DNA of 64,000 bases from Polaromonas sp. A23 (GTDB lineage Bacteria > Pseudomonadota > Gammaproteobacteria > Burkholderiales > Burkholderiaceae_C), in assembly GCF_002001015.1 (NCBI RefSeq), contig NZ_MUNO01000012.1, positions 62,001 through 126,000 on the forward strand, given 5' to 3'. The position numbers and the translations under genes were made by a program. Of the stretch, positions 18,655 through 27,200 are shown piece after piece (within the stretch, counting starts at the first letter, position 1; every line of letters starts with the position of its first letter). The notes under the pieces were generated by a model that worked only from the letters and a program-made list of their open reading frames with translations, had not been told where the DNA came from and ran no database searches.

Positions 18655-20652
18655 ATGCAGTATTTCGTCACGGGAGCCACCGGCTTCATCGGTAAACGTT
18701 TAGTCAAAAAGCTTCTGGAGCGTAAGGGGGCGACGGTTTACTTCCTGATCCGCAAGGAAAGTGCCGGCAAGGTTGAGGCCCTGCGGGCGTATTGGGGCGC
18801 CAGTGCCGCCAAAGTCATTCCCATTCATGGCGACTTGACCTCGAAGAAGCTTGGCGTCTCGGCAGAGGATGTCAAGCGGCTCAAAGGCCAGATCGACCAC
18901 TTCTACCATCTCGCCGCCGTGTATGACCTCGGGGCTGACGAGGAAAGCCAGATTGCCGTCAATGTGGACGGCACACGTAACACTGTCGAGTTCGCCAAGG
19001 TGATTGACGCCGGCCATTTTCACCACGTCAGCTCCATTGCCGCGGCCGGCCTCTATGAAGGCGTGTTCCGGGAAGACATGTTCGAGGAGGCTGAGAACTA
19101 CGAACACCCGTATTTCATGACCAAGCACGAGAGCGAGAAAATCGTGCGCAAGGAATGCAAGGTGCCGTGGACCGTATTCCGTCCGGCCATGGTGGTTGGC
19201 GACAGCACCACGGGCGAGATGGACAAGATCGACGGTCCTTACTATTTCTTCAAGCTGATCCAGCGCATGCGCCAGTTGCTGCCTCCCTGGATGCCGGCTG
19301 TTGGCCTGGAAGGCGGGCGTATCAATATCGTGCCGGTTGATTTTGTGGTTGATGCCTTGGACCTGATCAGCCACAAGGCCAGCATTGCCAAAAAATGCTT
19401 CCACCTGGTTGACCCGGTGGGCTATCGGGTTGGCGATGTGCTCGATATTTTCAGCAGGGCCGCGCACGCACCGAAGATGAACCTGTTTGTCAATGCAGCG
19501 TTGCTGGGGTTCATCCCGCGTGGTGTCAAGAAGAGCCTGATGGCGCTGGCACCGGTGCGCCGCGTGCGCAATGCAGTCATGGCCGACCTGGGCCTACCCG
19601 AGGACATGCTGACCTTCGTCAACTACCCGACGCGATTTGACTGTCGTGAAACTCTGGCTGCGCTCAAAGGCTCTGGGGTGGAGTGCCCCAACCTGAAAGA
19701 CTACGCCTGGCGCGTCTGGGATTACTGGGAGCGCCATCTCGACCCCGACCTGCACATCGATCGCTCGCTCAAGGGTACGGTTAACGGTAAAGTGGTGCTC
19801 ATCACAGGTGGTTCTTCGGGCATCGGCCTGGCGGCGGCACACAAGTTTGCTGAAGCTGGTGCCATCACGGTCATTTGTGGCCGCGACCAGGATAAGCTGG
19901 ATGAGGCCTGCAAGGAGGCCAAGGCAAAGGGCTACAACTTCATCGCCTATGCGGCTGACATTGCGGACATGGCCGATTGCGACCGCTTCGTGCAGACGCT
20001 GATTGCCAACCATGGGGGGGTCGATTTCCTGATCAACAACGCGGGCCGGTCCATCAGGCGCGCCATTGAAGCGAGCTACGACCGCTTCCACGACTTCGAG
20101 CGCACCATGCAGCTCAACTACTTTGGCTGCCTGCGGGTCACCATGGGCTTCCTGCCCGGCATGGTGGCCAAACGCAAAGGCCATGTGGTCAACATCAGCT
20201 CCATCGGTGTGTTGACCAATGCGCCACGCTTTTCGGCTTACGTTGCCTCCAAATCAGCGCTTGACGCATGGACACGTTGCGCGTCCAGCGAATTCGCTGA
20301 CCAAGGCATTACTTTCACCACCATCAATATGCCCCTGGTGCGCACACCGATGATTGCGCCCACCAACTTGTACAACAATGTTCCCACATTGAGTCCTGAG
20401 GAGGCTGCCGACCTGGTTGCCCAAGCCTGCATTTTCAAGTCGGTGCGCATCGCGACCCGGCTCGGCATCGCCGGTCAGGTGTTGCATGCGTTGCTGCCGC
20501 GAGTGGCCCAGATAGCCATGAACACCAGCTTCCGCATGTTCCCCGATTCGTCAGCCGCCAAGGGGGCCAAGCCGGGCGACAAGCCTGTGAAACAGACCTT
20601 ATCGCCGGAAGCCGTGGCTTTGCAGCAGATGATGCGGGGCATTCACTTCTAA
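18655..20652 (+). CDS. Fatty acyl-CoA reductase (two-domain SDR, Marinobacter FAR type)
   Basis: A 665-residue fusion of two short-chain-dehydrogenase-type domains. The N-terminal half starts with the NAD(P)-binding GATGFIG (residues 7-13) and has the extended-SDR YFMTK motif; this is the acyl-CoA to aldehyde part. The C-terminal half starts near residue 380 with TGGSSGIG and carries NNAG, NISS and catalytic Tyr529-x3-Lys533; this reduces the aldehyde to alcohol. Length, domain order and many stretches ([31 protein letters not shown]-like) match the Marinobacter fatty acyl-CoA reductase, an enzyme of wax ester synthesis. The ATG 18655 follows GCGGAGA. A terminator follows. Confidence 0.85.
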   Translation: MQYFVTGATGFIGKRLVKKLLERKGATVYFLIRKESAGKVEALRAYWGASAAKVIPIHGDLTSKKLGVSAEDVKRLKGQIDHFYHLAAVYDLGADEESQIAVNVDGTRNTVEFAKVIDAGHFHHVSSIAAAGLYEGVFREDMFEEAENYEHPYFMTKHESEKIVRKECKVPWTVFRPAMVVGDSTTGEMDKIDGPYYFFKLIQRMRQLLPPWMPAVGLEGGRINIVPVDFVVDALDLISHKASIAKKCFHLVDPVGYRVGDVLDIFSRAAHAPKMNLFVNAALLGFIPRGVKKSLMALAPVRRVRNAVMADLGLPEDMLTFVNYPTRFDCRETLAALKGSGVECPNLKDYAWRVWDYWERHLDPDLHIDRSLKGTVNGKVVLITGGSSGIGLAAAHKFAEAGAITVICGRDQDKLDEACKEAKAKGYNFIAYAADIADMADCDRFVQTLIANHGGVDFLINNAGRSIRRAIEASYDRFHDFERTMQLNYFGCLRVTMGFLPGMVAKRKGHVVNISSIGVLTNAPRFSAYVASKSALDAWTRCASSEFADQGITFTTINMPLVRTPMIAPTNLYNNVPTLSPEEAADLVAQACIFKSVRIATRLGIAGQVLHALLPRVAQIAMNTSFRMFPDSSAAKGAKPGDKPVKQTLSPEAVALQQMMRGIHF

Positions 20653-20673
20653 GCGTTTTCGACCCATGTACTA

Positions 20674-20699
20674 AAAAATCGCCCTTCGGGGCGATTTTT
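20674..20699 (+). terminator. Intrinsic terminator after the FAR gene
   Basis: An 11-bp stem AAAAATCGCCC/GGGCGATTTTT closed by a TTCG tetraloop and ending in T5. It separates the lipid section from the polysaccharide locus. Confidence 0.9.
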
Positions 20700-20801
20700 A
20701 CTGCCTGTTTTGCCATTGCCTGCGGAGGCTTTCTGTCCAGTCGCCAGAGGCATAATGCCAGCAGACGCCAAACGGCGCTGACACGCAGAAGGATGGAGCT
20801 C

Positions 20802-21872
20802 ATGATTTTGGTAACTGGAGGTGCGGGTTTCATCGGCGCCAACTTTGTTCTTGACTGGCTGGCCAGGAACGACGAGCCGGTCATCAACCTGGACAAGCTC
20901 ACCTATGCCGGGAACATGGAAACTTTGGCCTCCCTGAAGGAGGATCCGCGCCATATTTTTGTCAAGGGTGATATCGGCGACAGTGCGCTTGTTGCCGACC
21001 TGTTGGCACGGCACCAGCCACGTGCGGTGATTAATTTTGCCGCGGAATCACATGTCGATCGGTCTATTTCAAGCCCGGAAGACTTCATCCAGACCAACAT
21101 CGTGGGTACTTTTCGGTTGCTGGAAGCCGTAAGAGGATATTGGGGCGGGTTGAGCGGCGGCACCAGGGACGGCTTTCGTTTTGTACATGTGTCGACCGAC
21201 GAGGTTTACGGTTCGCTCGCGTCAGCGGATCCCGCCTTCACGGAATCTCACCGCTATGAGCCCAACAGCCCTTACTCAGCCAGCAAAGCCGCCAGCGATC
21301 ATCTCGTGCGCGCTTATCGGCACACCTATGGCCTTCCGGTGCTGACCACCAACTGCAGCAACAACTATGGCCCGTATCACTTTCCTGAAAAACTGATACC
21401 CCTGATGATCATCAATGCGCTGGCCGGCAAACCCCTGCCGGTTTATGGCGACGGCATGCAGGTGCGCGACTGGCTTTATGTCAAGGATCATTGCAGCGCT
21501 ATCCGCAGCGTTCTCGAAGCCGGTGGGCCGGGTGAGGTCTACAACGTGGGCGGCTGGAACGAAAAACCCAACATCGAGATCGTTCAGACGATTTGTGCCT
21601 TGTTGGACGAGTTCCGGCCTCGCGCCGATGGCAAGAGCTATCGCGAACAAATCAGTTATGTGAAAGACCGCCCGGGCCACGACAGGCGTTATGCGATTGA
21701 CGCCAGCAAGATTCAGCGCGAATTGGGATGGAAGCCAGTCGAAACTTTTGAGACCGGCATACGCAAAACCGTGCAGTGGTACCTGGCCAATCCGGAATGG
21801 GTGTCACACGTGCAAAGTGGGGCCTACCGGGAATGGGTGCAGACGCAGTATGCCGATACGGCCGCGGCATGA
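20802..21872 (+). CDS. rfbB: dTDP-glucose 4,6-dehydratase
   Basis: A 356-residue extended SDR. It converts dTDP-glucose to dTDP-4-keto-6-deoxyglucose, the second step of dTDP-L-rhamnose synthesis. The N-terminal [11 protein letters not shown] binds NAD; the catalytic region has STDEVYGSL and YSASKAASD (Tyr-x3-Lys). [15 protein letters not shown] is typical of RmlB. ATG 20802 is preferred because GGAG sits 7-8 bases before it; another ATG lies at 20793. It starts the plus-strand polysaccharide locus, and its stop overlaps rfbD (ATGA). Confidence 0.95.
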   Translation: MILVTGGAGFIGANFVLDWLARNDEPVINLDKLTYAGNMETLASLKEDPRHIFVKGDIGDSALVADLLARHQPRAVINFAAESHVDRSISSPEDFIQTNIVGTFRLLEAVRGYWGGLSGGTRDGFRFVHVSTDEVYGSLASADPAFTESHRYEPNSPYSASKAASDHLVRAYRHTYGLPVLTTNCSNNYGPYHFPEKLIPLMIINALAGKPLPVYGDGMQVRDWLYVKDHCSAIRSVLEAGGPGEVYNVGGWNEKPNIEIVQTICALLDEFRPRADGKSYREQISYVKDRPGHDRRYAIDASKIQRELGWKPVETFETGIRKTVQWYLANPEWVSHVQSGAYREWVQTQYADTAAA

Positions 21873-22771
21873 AGATTCTTCTCTTTGGAAAAAACGGCCA
21901 GGTTGGTTGGGAGTTGCAGCGTAGTCTGGCGCCTCTCGGCGAACTCACCGCGCTGGATCGTCACAGCACGGACCTGTGTGGCGACCTCGCTGATCTGGGG
22001 GGAATCGCCACTACGGTGCGTAGCGTCCGGCCCGATGTGATCGTTAATGCTGCCGCCTATACCGCCGTTGACAAAGCCGAGAGTGATATGGCGACCGCCC
22101 ATGTGGTGAACGCGGAGGCGCCGGGCGTTATTGCCGAAGCGGCCAATGCCGTCGGTGCGTGGTTGGTGCACTATTCGACGGACTATGTTTTCGACGGCAA
22201 TGGCAGCCAACCGTGGAGAGAAAGCGATCCGACCGGACCGCTTGGTGTCTATGGCCAGACCAAACTCGAGGGTGAGCAACGTATTGCCGCCCTGTGTGCA
22301 AGACACCTCATTCTGCGCACCAGCTGGGTCTACGGCGCGCGTGGTGGTAACTTTGCCAAAACCATGCTGCGCCTGGCCGGGGAGCGGGATCGGCTGACGG
22401 TCATCAATGACCAGTTCGGTGCGCCTACGGGCGCTGATTTGCTTGCTGACGTCACGGCCCACATGGTGCGCAACGTATTGTCCGTTTCCGGCGCGTCTGA
22501 TCGCCTTGCCGGCATCTATCATGTAGCTGCTACTGGCGAGACCTCGTGGCATGGGTATGCGCGCTTTGTGATCGATTGGGCGTCCGCCGCTGGCTTGACC
22601 CTCAAAACATCACCTGCCGGCGTTGATCCGGTGCCCACGACCGCGTTTCCCACACCGGCGGTACGCCCCCATAATTCCCGTCTGAACACCGCTAAACTGC
22701 AGGACAGCTTTGGACTGCACCTTCCCGCATGGCAGCAGGGCGTTGCCCGCATGCTGACCGAAATTACCTGA
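21869..22771 (+). CDS. rfbD: dTDP-4-dehydrorhamnose reductase
   Basis: A 300-residue SDR that reduces dTDP-4-keto-rhamnose to dTDP-L-rhamnose, the last step of the pathway. It shows [11 protein letters not shown] at the N-terminus, [10 protein letters not shown], and the YGQTKLEGE active-site motif (Tyr-x3-Lys). The ATG at 21869 overlaps the rfbB stop and gives the expected N-terminus; the longer open frame lies within rfbB. It is followed 10 bases later by rfbA. Confidence 0.95.
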   Translation: MKILLFGKNGQVGWELQRSLAPLGELTALDRHSTDLCGDLADLGGIATTVRSVRPDVIVNAAAYTAVDKAESDMATAHVVNAEAPGVIAEAANAVGAWLVHYSTDYVFDGNGSQPWRESDPTGPLGVYGQTKLEGEQRIAALCARHLILRTSWVYGARGGNFAKTMLRLAGERDRLTVINDQFGAPTGADLLADVTAHMVRNVLSVSGASDRLAGIYHVAATGETSWHGYARFVIDWASAAGLTLKTSPAGVDPVPTTAFPTPAVRPHNSRLNTAKLQDSFGLHLPAWQQGVARMLTEIT

Positions 22772-22781
22772 AACCTCACTC

Positions 22782-23663
22782 ATGACACAACGCAAAGGCA
22801 TTGTCCTCGCCGGCGGCTCAGGCACCCGCTTGCACCCGGCTACGCTGGCCATCAGCAAGCAGCTGCTGCCGGTGTATGACAAACCCATGGTGTACTACCC
22901 GCTGAGTACGCTGATGGTTGCTGGCATTCGCGAGGTGCTGATCATCAGCACGCCGCAGGACACACCGCGGTTCGAGCAGCTTCTTGGCGACGGTTCGCAG
23001 TGGGGCATGAAGCTCCAGTACGCGGTGCAACCCAGCCCCGATGGATTGGCGCAGGCCTTCATCATTGGTGAAAAATTTCTGGGTGACGCACCCAGCGCTC
23101 TGGTGCTGGGCGACAACATTTTTTATGGCCATGATCTGCAAAAACTGCTGATGGAAGCGGATGCTCAACAAGCCGGTGCAACGGTGTTTGCCTACCATGT
23201 GCAGGACCCGGAGCGTTATGGTGTCGTTTCCTTTGATGCAGCCGGCAGGGCCAGCAGCATTGAGGAGAAACCGGAGATTCCCGAAAGCAACTATGCCGTG
23301 ACGGGCCTCTATTTTTACGATAGTCAGGTGGTCGAGATCGCCAAAACCATCAAGCCGAGTGCCCGGGGCGAGCTTGAGATCACAGCGGTCAACCAGGCCT
23401 ATCTCGATCGTGGCGGACTGAGAGTACAGATTATGGAGCGGGGCTATGCATGGCTGGATACCGGTACCCATGACAGCCTCCTCGATGCGGGGCAGTTCAT
23501 TGCAACGCTGGAGCACCGCCAAGGCCTCAAGATTGCTTGCCCGGAAGAGATTGCTTGGCGCAACGGTTTTATTGATGGCCGGCAACTTGAAAAACTGGCT
23601 ATCCCTCTTGCCAAAGGCGGCTATGGTCAGTATTTGCTGCGCCTGCTCAAGGAGCGGAGCTAG
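22782..23663 (+). CDS. rfbA: Glucose-1-phosphate thymidylyltransferase
   Basis: A 293-residue nucleotidyltransferase that makes dTDP-glucose from dTTP and glucose-1-phosphate, the entry step for dTDP-rhamnose. The signature [14 protein letters not shown] (residues 5-18), the [16 protein letters not shown] segment and LGDNIFYG are all present. Length is standard for RmlA. The gene is tightly packed between rfbD and rfbC. Confidence 0.95.
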   Translation: MTQRKGIVLAGGSGTRLHPATLAISKQLLPVYDKPMVYYPLSTLMVAGIREVLIISTPQDTPRFEQLLGDGSQWGMKLQYAVQPSPDGLAQAFIIGEKFLGDAPSALVLGDNIFYGHDLQKLLMEADAQQAGATVFAYHVQDPERYGVVSFDAAGRASSIEEKPEIPESNYAVTGLYFYDSQVVEIAKTIKPSARGELEITAVNQAYLDRGGLRVQIMERGYAWLDTGTHDSLLDAGQFIATLEHRQGLKIACPEEIAWRNGFIDGRQLEKLAIPLAKGGYGQYLLRLLKERS

Positions 23664-23665
23664 GC

Positions 23666-24259
23666 ATGAAGGTTATCCCCACAGCTATCTCGGACGTGCT
23701 CATCATCGAACCCCGCGTGTTTGGCGACTCCCGGGGGTTTTTCTTCGAGAGTTTTAACAAGCGTGCTTTTCGGGACGCCACCGGCCTGGATCCAGATTTT
23801 GTGCAAGACAATCATTCGCGGTCGGCAAGGGGCGTGCTACGCGGGCTTCACTACCAGATCAAGCAGCCGCAGGGGAAACTGGTGCGCGTTATCAGCGGCG
23901 CCGTGTTCGACGTAGCGGTTGATTTGCGTAAGTCATCTGCCAATTTCGGTGAATGGGTTGGGGTGGAGCTTTCGGAGGCAAATCAGCGGCAGCTCTGGGT
24001 GCCACCGGGGTTTGCGCATGGCTTTCTCGCTCTGAGTGAGTCCGCCGATTTTCTGTATAAGACCACCGATTATTACGCCCCGGCGTACGAGCGGTGCATT
24101 GTCTGGAATGACCCTGAGCTTAACATCCGGTGGCCGCTGGCAGAAGGCATTCCGGAAGTCTCGCAGAAGGACAATAAAGGCCTTTCATTGCATGATGCGC
24201 CTCTGTTTTACGGCGATCCCGATGACACAGGTAATGATAATCATGAAATTCTGGAGTGA
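23666..24259 (+). CDS. rfbC: dTDP-4-dehydrorhamnose 3,5-epimerase
   Basis: A 197-residue cupin-fold epimerase acting on dTDP-4-keto-6-deoxyglucose. Key parts are FFESFNKRAF, QDNHSRSARGVLRGLHYQ (catalytic His in LRGLHYQ), the FDVAVDLR strand and WVPPGFAHGFL. Its presence completes a full dTDP-L-rhamnose set (rfbBDAC) in the order B-D-A-C. It lies 2 bases after rfbA and 6 bases before the Wzz-like gene. Confidence 0.95.
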   Translation: MKVIPTAISDVLIIEPRVFGDSRGFFFESFNKRAFRDATGLDPDFVQDNHSRSARGVLRGLHYQIKQPQGKLVRVISGAVFDVAVDLRKSSANFGEWVGVELSEANQRQLWVPPGFAHGFLALSESADFLYKTTDYYAPAYERCIVWNDPELNIRWPLAEGIPEVSQKDNKGLSLHDAPLFYGDPDDTGNDNHEILE

Positions 24260-24265
24260 CGAGTA

Positions 24266-25192
24266 ATGCAAGAAATGGAAGAACAGGGGTTTGATCTGAT
24301 GGACTTGTTGGGCATGGTTGCCGAGAACCTCAAGCTGTTGGTTTTGCTGCCCCTAATTGCAGGGCTGATCGGTTTGGCGGTGAGCTACGTCTTGCCTAAA
24401 ACCTACACCAGCCAGGCGATTCTGTATTTGCCGCCAACGCCGCCAACGCCGCCAACGCCGCCAACGCCTCCTGCCGGAGGATCACAGCTTGTGGCTCCGC
24501 CAATGACGGTAACGCAGGCCGCCAGCACCATGCTCACGCCTATGGTGCTGGATAATGTTATTGTTGCGCGCAATCTTGGGGTGGGCAGGCCTCTGCAGGC
24601 TGCGCGTGCCGAGCTCAAGGGGAGTGCAAAAGCGGCGGTTGGAAAAGACCTTCTCTTGCGGCTGGACGTGACAGCCAGAACACCCGAAGACGCGCAGGCA
24701 ACGGCCAACGCCATCATTGGTGCCTGGCTTAAAAGTACAAATCCTGATCCACGTGAAGTGGAAAGCCAGACCAAACGTCTGAGCTATGTGAAAGCATCGC
24801 TTGAGGCGGTTCGTCTGAAACTGGCGCGCCTTACTCAGAACAGCGGAACAGAGCGAAAATCTGGCGTACGGGACGACTTAGGTGCATACGTCATCGCCTT
24901 GACTGAGATGGAGTTGCGCTACTCGGCAGAAGTACGGAATCTTGAAAAAGCTTTGGAAGGTCTTTCGCGGGACGTTCTGCTGCAGGAGCCCACATTGCCG
25001 TTGGAGCCTTCTGCACCTAACAAGACATTGATTGCTGTCGTGTCAGCCGTACTTTGTGCTTTTGTGCTGATGGTGATGGTCTTGATTAAACATTTTTGGA
25101 CTATGTCCGCACAAAATCCGGCATCGGCAAAAAAGCAGACTAGGGTGCTTCGCGCGCTGGGCTTCAAAACTAGAGTTGGGGGTGAAGGGTGA
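24266..25192 (+). CDS. Wzz-like chain-length determinant protein
   Basis: A 308-residue inner-membrane protein with the Wzz/PCP layout: a cytoplasmic N-terminus, a first membrane segment (LLVLLPLIAGLIGLAVSYVL, about 27-46), a large periplasmic helical domain, and a second membrane segment near 254-273 (TLIAVVSAVLCAFVLMVMVL). Such proteins set the chain length of Wzy-made polysaccharides. After the first membrane segment there is an unusual Pro/Thr run encoded by four copies of a 9-bp repeat. No tyrosine kinase domain is present. An IS element begins 50 bases after the stop. Confidence 0.8.
   Translation: MQEMEEQGFDLMDLLGMVAENLKLLVLLPLIAGLIGLAVSYVLPKTYTSQAILYLPPTPPTPPTPPTPPAGGSQLVAPPMTVTQAASTMLTPMVLDNVIVARNLGVGRPLQAARAELKGSAKAAVGKDLLLRLDVTARTPEDAQATANAIIGAWLKSTNPDPREVESQTKRLSYVKASLEAVRLKLARLTQNSGTERKSGVRDDLGAYVIALTEMELRYSAEVRNLEKALEGLSRDVLLQEPTLPLEPSAPNKTLIAVVSAVLCAFVLMVMVLIKHFWTMSAQNPASAKKQTRVLRALGFKTRVGGEG
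24431..24466 (+). repeat. 9-bp tandem repeat (CCGCCAACG)x4 in the wzz-like gene
   Basis: Four perfect tandem copies of CCGCCAACG encode a Pro-Pro-Thr run in the periplasmic stalk. Units are in frame, so slippage would change the length of the segment without breaking the protein. Confidence 0.9.
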
Positions 25193-25322
25193 GACGTCTG
25201 GATTCTTTTCAGGCCAATCGGTAGTTCTTCCGGTATAAATATGTTCAATTCCGTCGAAATCTGACCCACTTATGGAGTGAACCCCTCGGACTGGACCAGG
25301 GGAAAGAGACGAACTGATACGC

Positions 25323-25658
25323 TTGCTGGGCCTTCATAAAAGGAGAAGGTCCATGTCATCAAGAGGCCCCTATCGCCGGCACACTGCGCAGTTCAAGCTG
25401 CAGCTGTGTAGCGACATTCGTTCAGGCGCACTTGGGCGCCGTGACGCGCAAAAGAAGTACGCCCTGTTCGCCAACCTCATCCAGATGTGGTTGACCCAGT
25501 TTGATCGCGGCGAGCTCAGCACCGAAGAGGTTGAGGCGGACGCCATCGCTGAATACGAGGCCAAAGTCGCCGCCCTGGAGCGCAAAGTGGGGCAATTCAC
25601 GATGGAACTGGAGTTGGTCAAAAAAACTCCGCGCTTGCGCCTCGTGAGCGACAACTAG
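25323..25658 (+). CDS. IS3-family transposase OrfA, probably truncated by a nonsense codon
   Basis: A 111-residue OrfA with a helix-turn-helix N-terminal half and a leucine-zipper-like C-terminal half (VAALERKVGQFTMELELVKK). The start may be ATG at 25353 (MSSRGPYRRH), the usual N-terminus. After VSDN a TAG at 25656 interrupts a frame that continues with NSSIITGTKPAPS and ends in a TGA overlapping the orfB GTG start. Relatives I recall read through here with a Glu codon, so TAG is probably a GAG-to-TAG change. An A6C slippery-type run near 25619 lies before it; the -1 frame after it stops before orfB. Confidence 0.75.
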   Translation: MLGLHKRRRSMSSRGPYRRHTAQFKLQLCSDIRSGALGRRDAQKKYALFANLIQMWLTQFDRGELSTEEVEADAIAEYEAKVAALERKVGQFTMELELVKKTPRLRLVSDN

Positions 25659-25711
25659 AACTCCTCCATCATCACCGGCACCAAGCCTGCTCCATCCGAT
25701 AGGAGTGCCAA

Positions 25712-26509
25712 GTGATTGAACTGCCGCGCAGCACCTTCTATTACCGCTCCATCGGCGACGCCGGCGGCTTGGCAGATGTCCAACTGGTCGAGCTCATCCA
25801 GGCCATTCAGGATGAGCTACATGGTTGCGGCTATCGACGCGTCACGCACGAGTTACGCCGACGCGGCCATCTCGTCAATCACAAGCGCGTGGCGCGCTTG
25901 ATGAAGGCGCACAGCCTGGGCATCAAGCCTCGCAGGCGCTTCGTGCGCACCGCCGACAGCAACCATGACTCGCCGATCTTCCCGAATCTCTATCGCAACG
26001 TGATCCCGAGCCATCCTGACCTGGTGTGGGTCGCGGACTTCACGTACATCCGCATCGAGACCGGCTTCTGCTACTTGGCAGCCATCCTGGACGCGTGCAG
26101 CCGCAAGGTCGTGGGCTACGGGATCTCCCGTCGGATTGACACGCCGCTGGCGCTGGCGGCATTACGCTCTGCGCTCGAGAGCCGACGACCGCCGCCAGGG
26201 AGCATTCACCATACGGATCGAGGCTGTCAATACGCGAGCGACATATACCGGCGAGCGCTGCGGGATGCAGGCCTTCGCGGCTCAATGAGCTCGCCTGGCA
26301 ATCCGTATGCCAATGCTCAGGCTGAGAGCTTTATGAAGACGCTCAAGGTCGAGGAGGTGTACCTGGCCGGCTACGAGACCTTTGCGGATATGGCAACACG
26401 GTTGCCACGCTTCATCGACGAGGTCTACAACGCCAAGCGGCTTCACTCGGCACTTGGCTACTGTTCACCCAACGAATTTGAATTACAACTCGCTCAGGAG
26501 GCGGCTTAG
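25712..26509 (+). CDS. IS3-family transposase OrfB (DDE integrase)
   Basis: A 265-residue rve-type catalytic protein. The DDE triad is visible: Asp in ADFTYI, Asp in [11 protein letters not shown] and Glu in [11 protein letters not shown], with the N-terminal HTH_21-like part before it ([16 protein letters not shown]). It starts at GTG 25712, overlapping the ancestral orfA stop. The catalytic core appears intact, so OrfB could still be made, but fusion or coupling to OrfA may be impaired. Confidence 0.88.
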   Translation: MIELPRSTFYYRSIGDAGGLADVQLVELIQAIQDELHGCGYRRVTHELRRRGHLVNHKRVARLMKAHSLGIKPRRRFVRTADSNHDSPIFPNLYRNVIPSHPDLVWVADFTYIRIETGFCYLAAILDACSRKVVGYGISRRIDTPLALAALRSALESRRPPPGSIHHTDRGCQYASDIYRRALRDAGLRGSMSSPGNPYANAQAESFMKTLKVEEVYLAGYETFADMATRLPRFIDEVYNAKRLHSALGYCSPNEFELQLAQEAA

Positions 26510-26581
26510 TTCTGATCATCCCCGTGGTCCAGTCCGAAGGGTTCACTCCGAACTCGGGTCAGACTTCAGTGCAATTCAACA

Positions 26582-26786
26582 CTGCACCACTACGGAGCCT
26601 CGCAGTTGTGTTAGCTCCACTACTCTTAGGCTGCCAGGCGCAGACTATGGGCGCTCGGGATCTTTTATCCCGTCAACTTGTTAATTGTTTGCGAATTCAA
26701 GTGGCGTGTTAAGATGTTCATCGGTTGAACGCAGGCGAAAATAGCACGTTCACGCCGCAATATCAAGTTTCCACCGCTGTGAACAC
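26582..26786 (+). promoter_or_regulatory. Region upstream of the EPS regulator
   Basis: 205 bases between the IS and the regulator gene. It has a small hairpin CGGGAT-ctttt-ATCCCG (26656-26672) and an AT-rich stretch TTGTTAATTGTTTGCG followed by TAAGAT, which may hold a sigma-70 promoter with imperfect spacing. Nothing firmer is visible. Confidence 0.35.
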
Positions 26787-27131
26787 ATGTCCGAAAAATC
26801 GTCTTTTTATGAGACACATTTGCAGGTGTTGCGCTTGCTTGAGTCCAACCCGAAGATGAGTCAGCGCGATTTGGCAAAAGCGTTGGGCATTAGCTTGGGA
26901 AAGGCCAATTATTGCCTCAATGCCTTGCTGGACAAGGGTTTGCTCAAAATGCAGAACTTTCAGGGAAGCAAAAGCAAACTTGCCTACGCTTATTTGCTGA
27001 CGCCTGCCGGAATCGCCGAGAAGGCGGGACTGACCCGCAGGTTTCTGAAAAGCAAGATGGAAGAGTATGAGCAGTTGAGGCTTGAGATTGAATCTCTCAA
27101 GCAACAGGCTAGAGACTTGCCACAAAAATAA
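26787..27131 (+). CDS. MarR-family EPS-associated transcriptional regulator
   Basis: A 114-residue winged-helix protein. The helix-turn-helix ([30 protein letters not shown]) spans residues about 24-53, followed by a wing with [12 protein letters not shown] and a short C-terminal coiled coil ([17 protein letters not shown]). This matches the small MarR group that accompanies exopolysaccharide loci. It probably controls the downstream polysaccharide genes. The preceding IS could have separated it from, or altered, its original promoter. Confidence 0.82.
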   Translation: MSEKSSFYETHLQVLRLLESNPKMSQRDLAKALGISLGKANYCLNALLDKGLLKMQNFQGSKSKLAYAYLLTPAGIAEKAGLTRRFLKSKMEEYEQLRLEIESLKQQARDLPQK

Positions 27132-27200
27132 TGCCGTCTTCTGACATGAGTTGTTCTGCATCCACCATTAAATCCTCGGACCTTACGGTCTAGCAGCGCT

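Larger units (their letters stand above)
25242..26581 (+). mobile_element. IS3-family insertion sequence (about 1.34 kb)
   Basis: Two transposase genes, orfA and orfB, lie between long imperfect inverted repeats: 25242-25302 and 26521-26581 align without gaps at about 48 of 61 positions (shared blocks TCTGACCC, GGAGTGAACCC, TCGGACTGGACCA). Ends are TG...CA. The exact tips are uncertain by a few bases, and no 3-4 bp target duplication is evident. It sits between the Wzz-like gene and the EPS regulator without breaking either. Confidence 0.8.

Noticed and set aside
20653-20801. Possible tRNA or small RNA
   Set aside because: Only the TTCG terminator hairpin is present; no cloverleaf could be drawn.
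24431-24466. Tandem repeat as a CRISPR or intergenic repeat
   Set aside because: Units are 9 bp without spacers and lie in frame in a coding gene.
25192-25242. Wzz-like gene truncated by the IS
   Set aside because: The protein has both membrane segments and its own stop 50 bases before the element.
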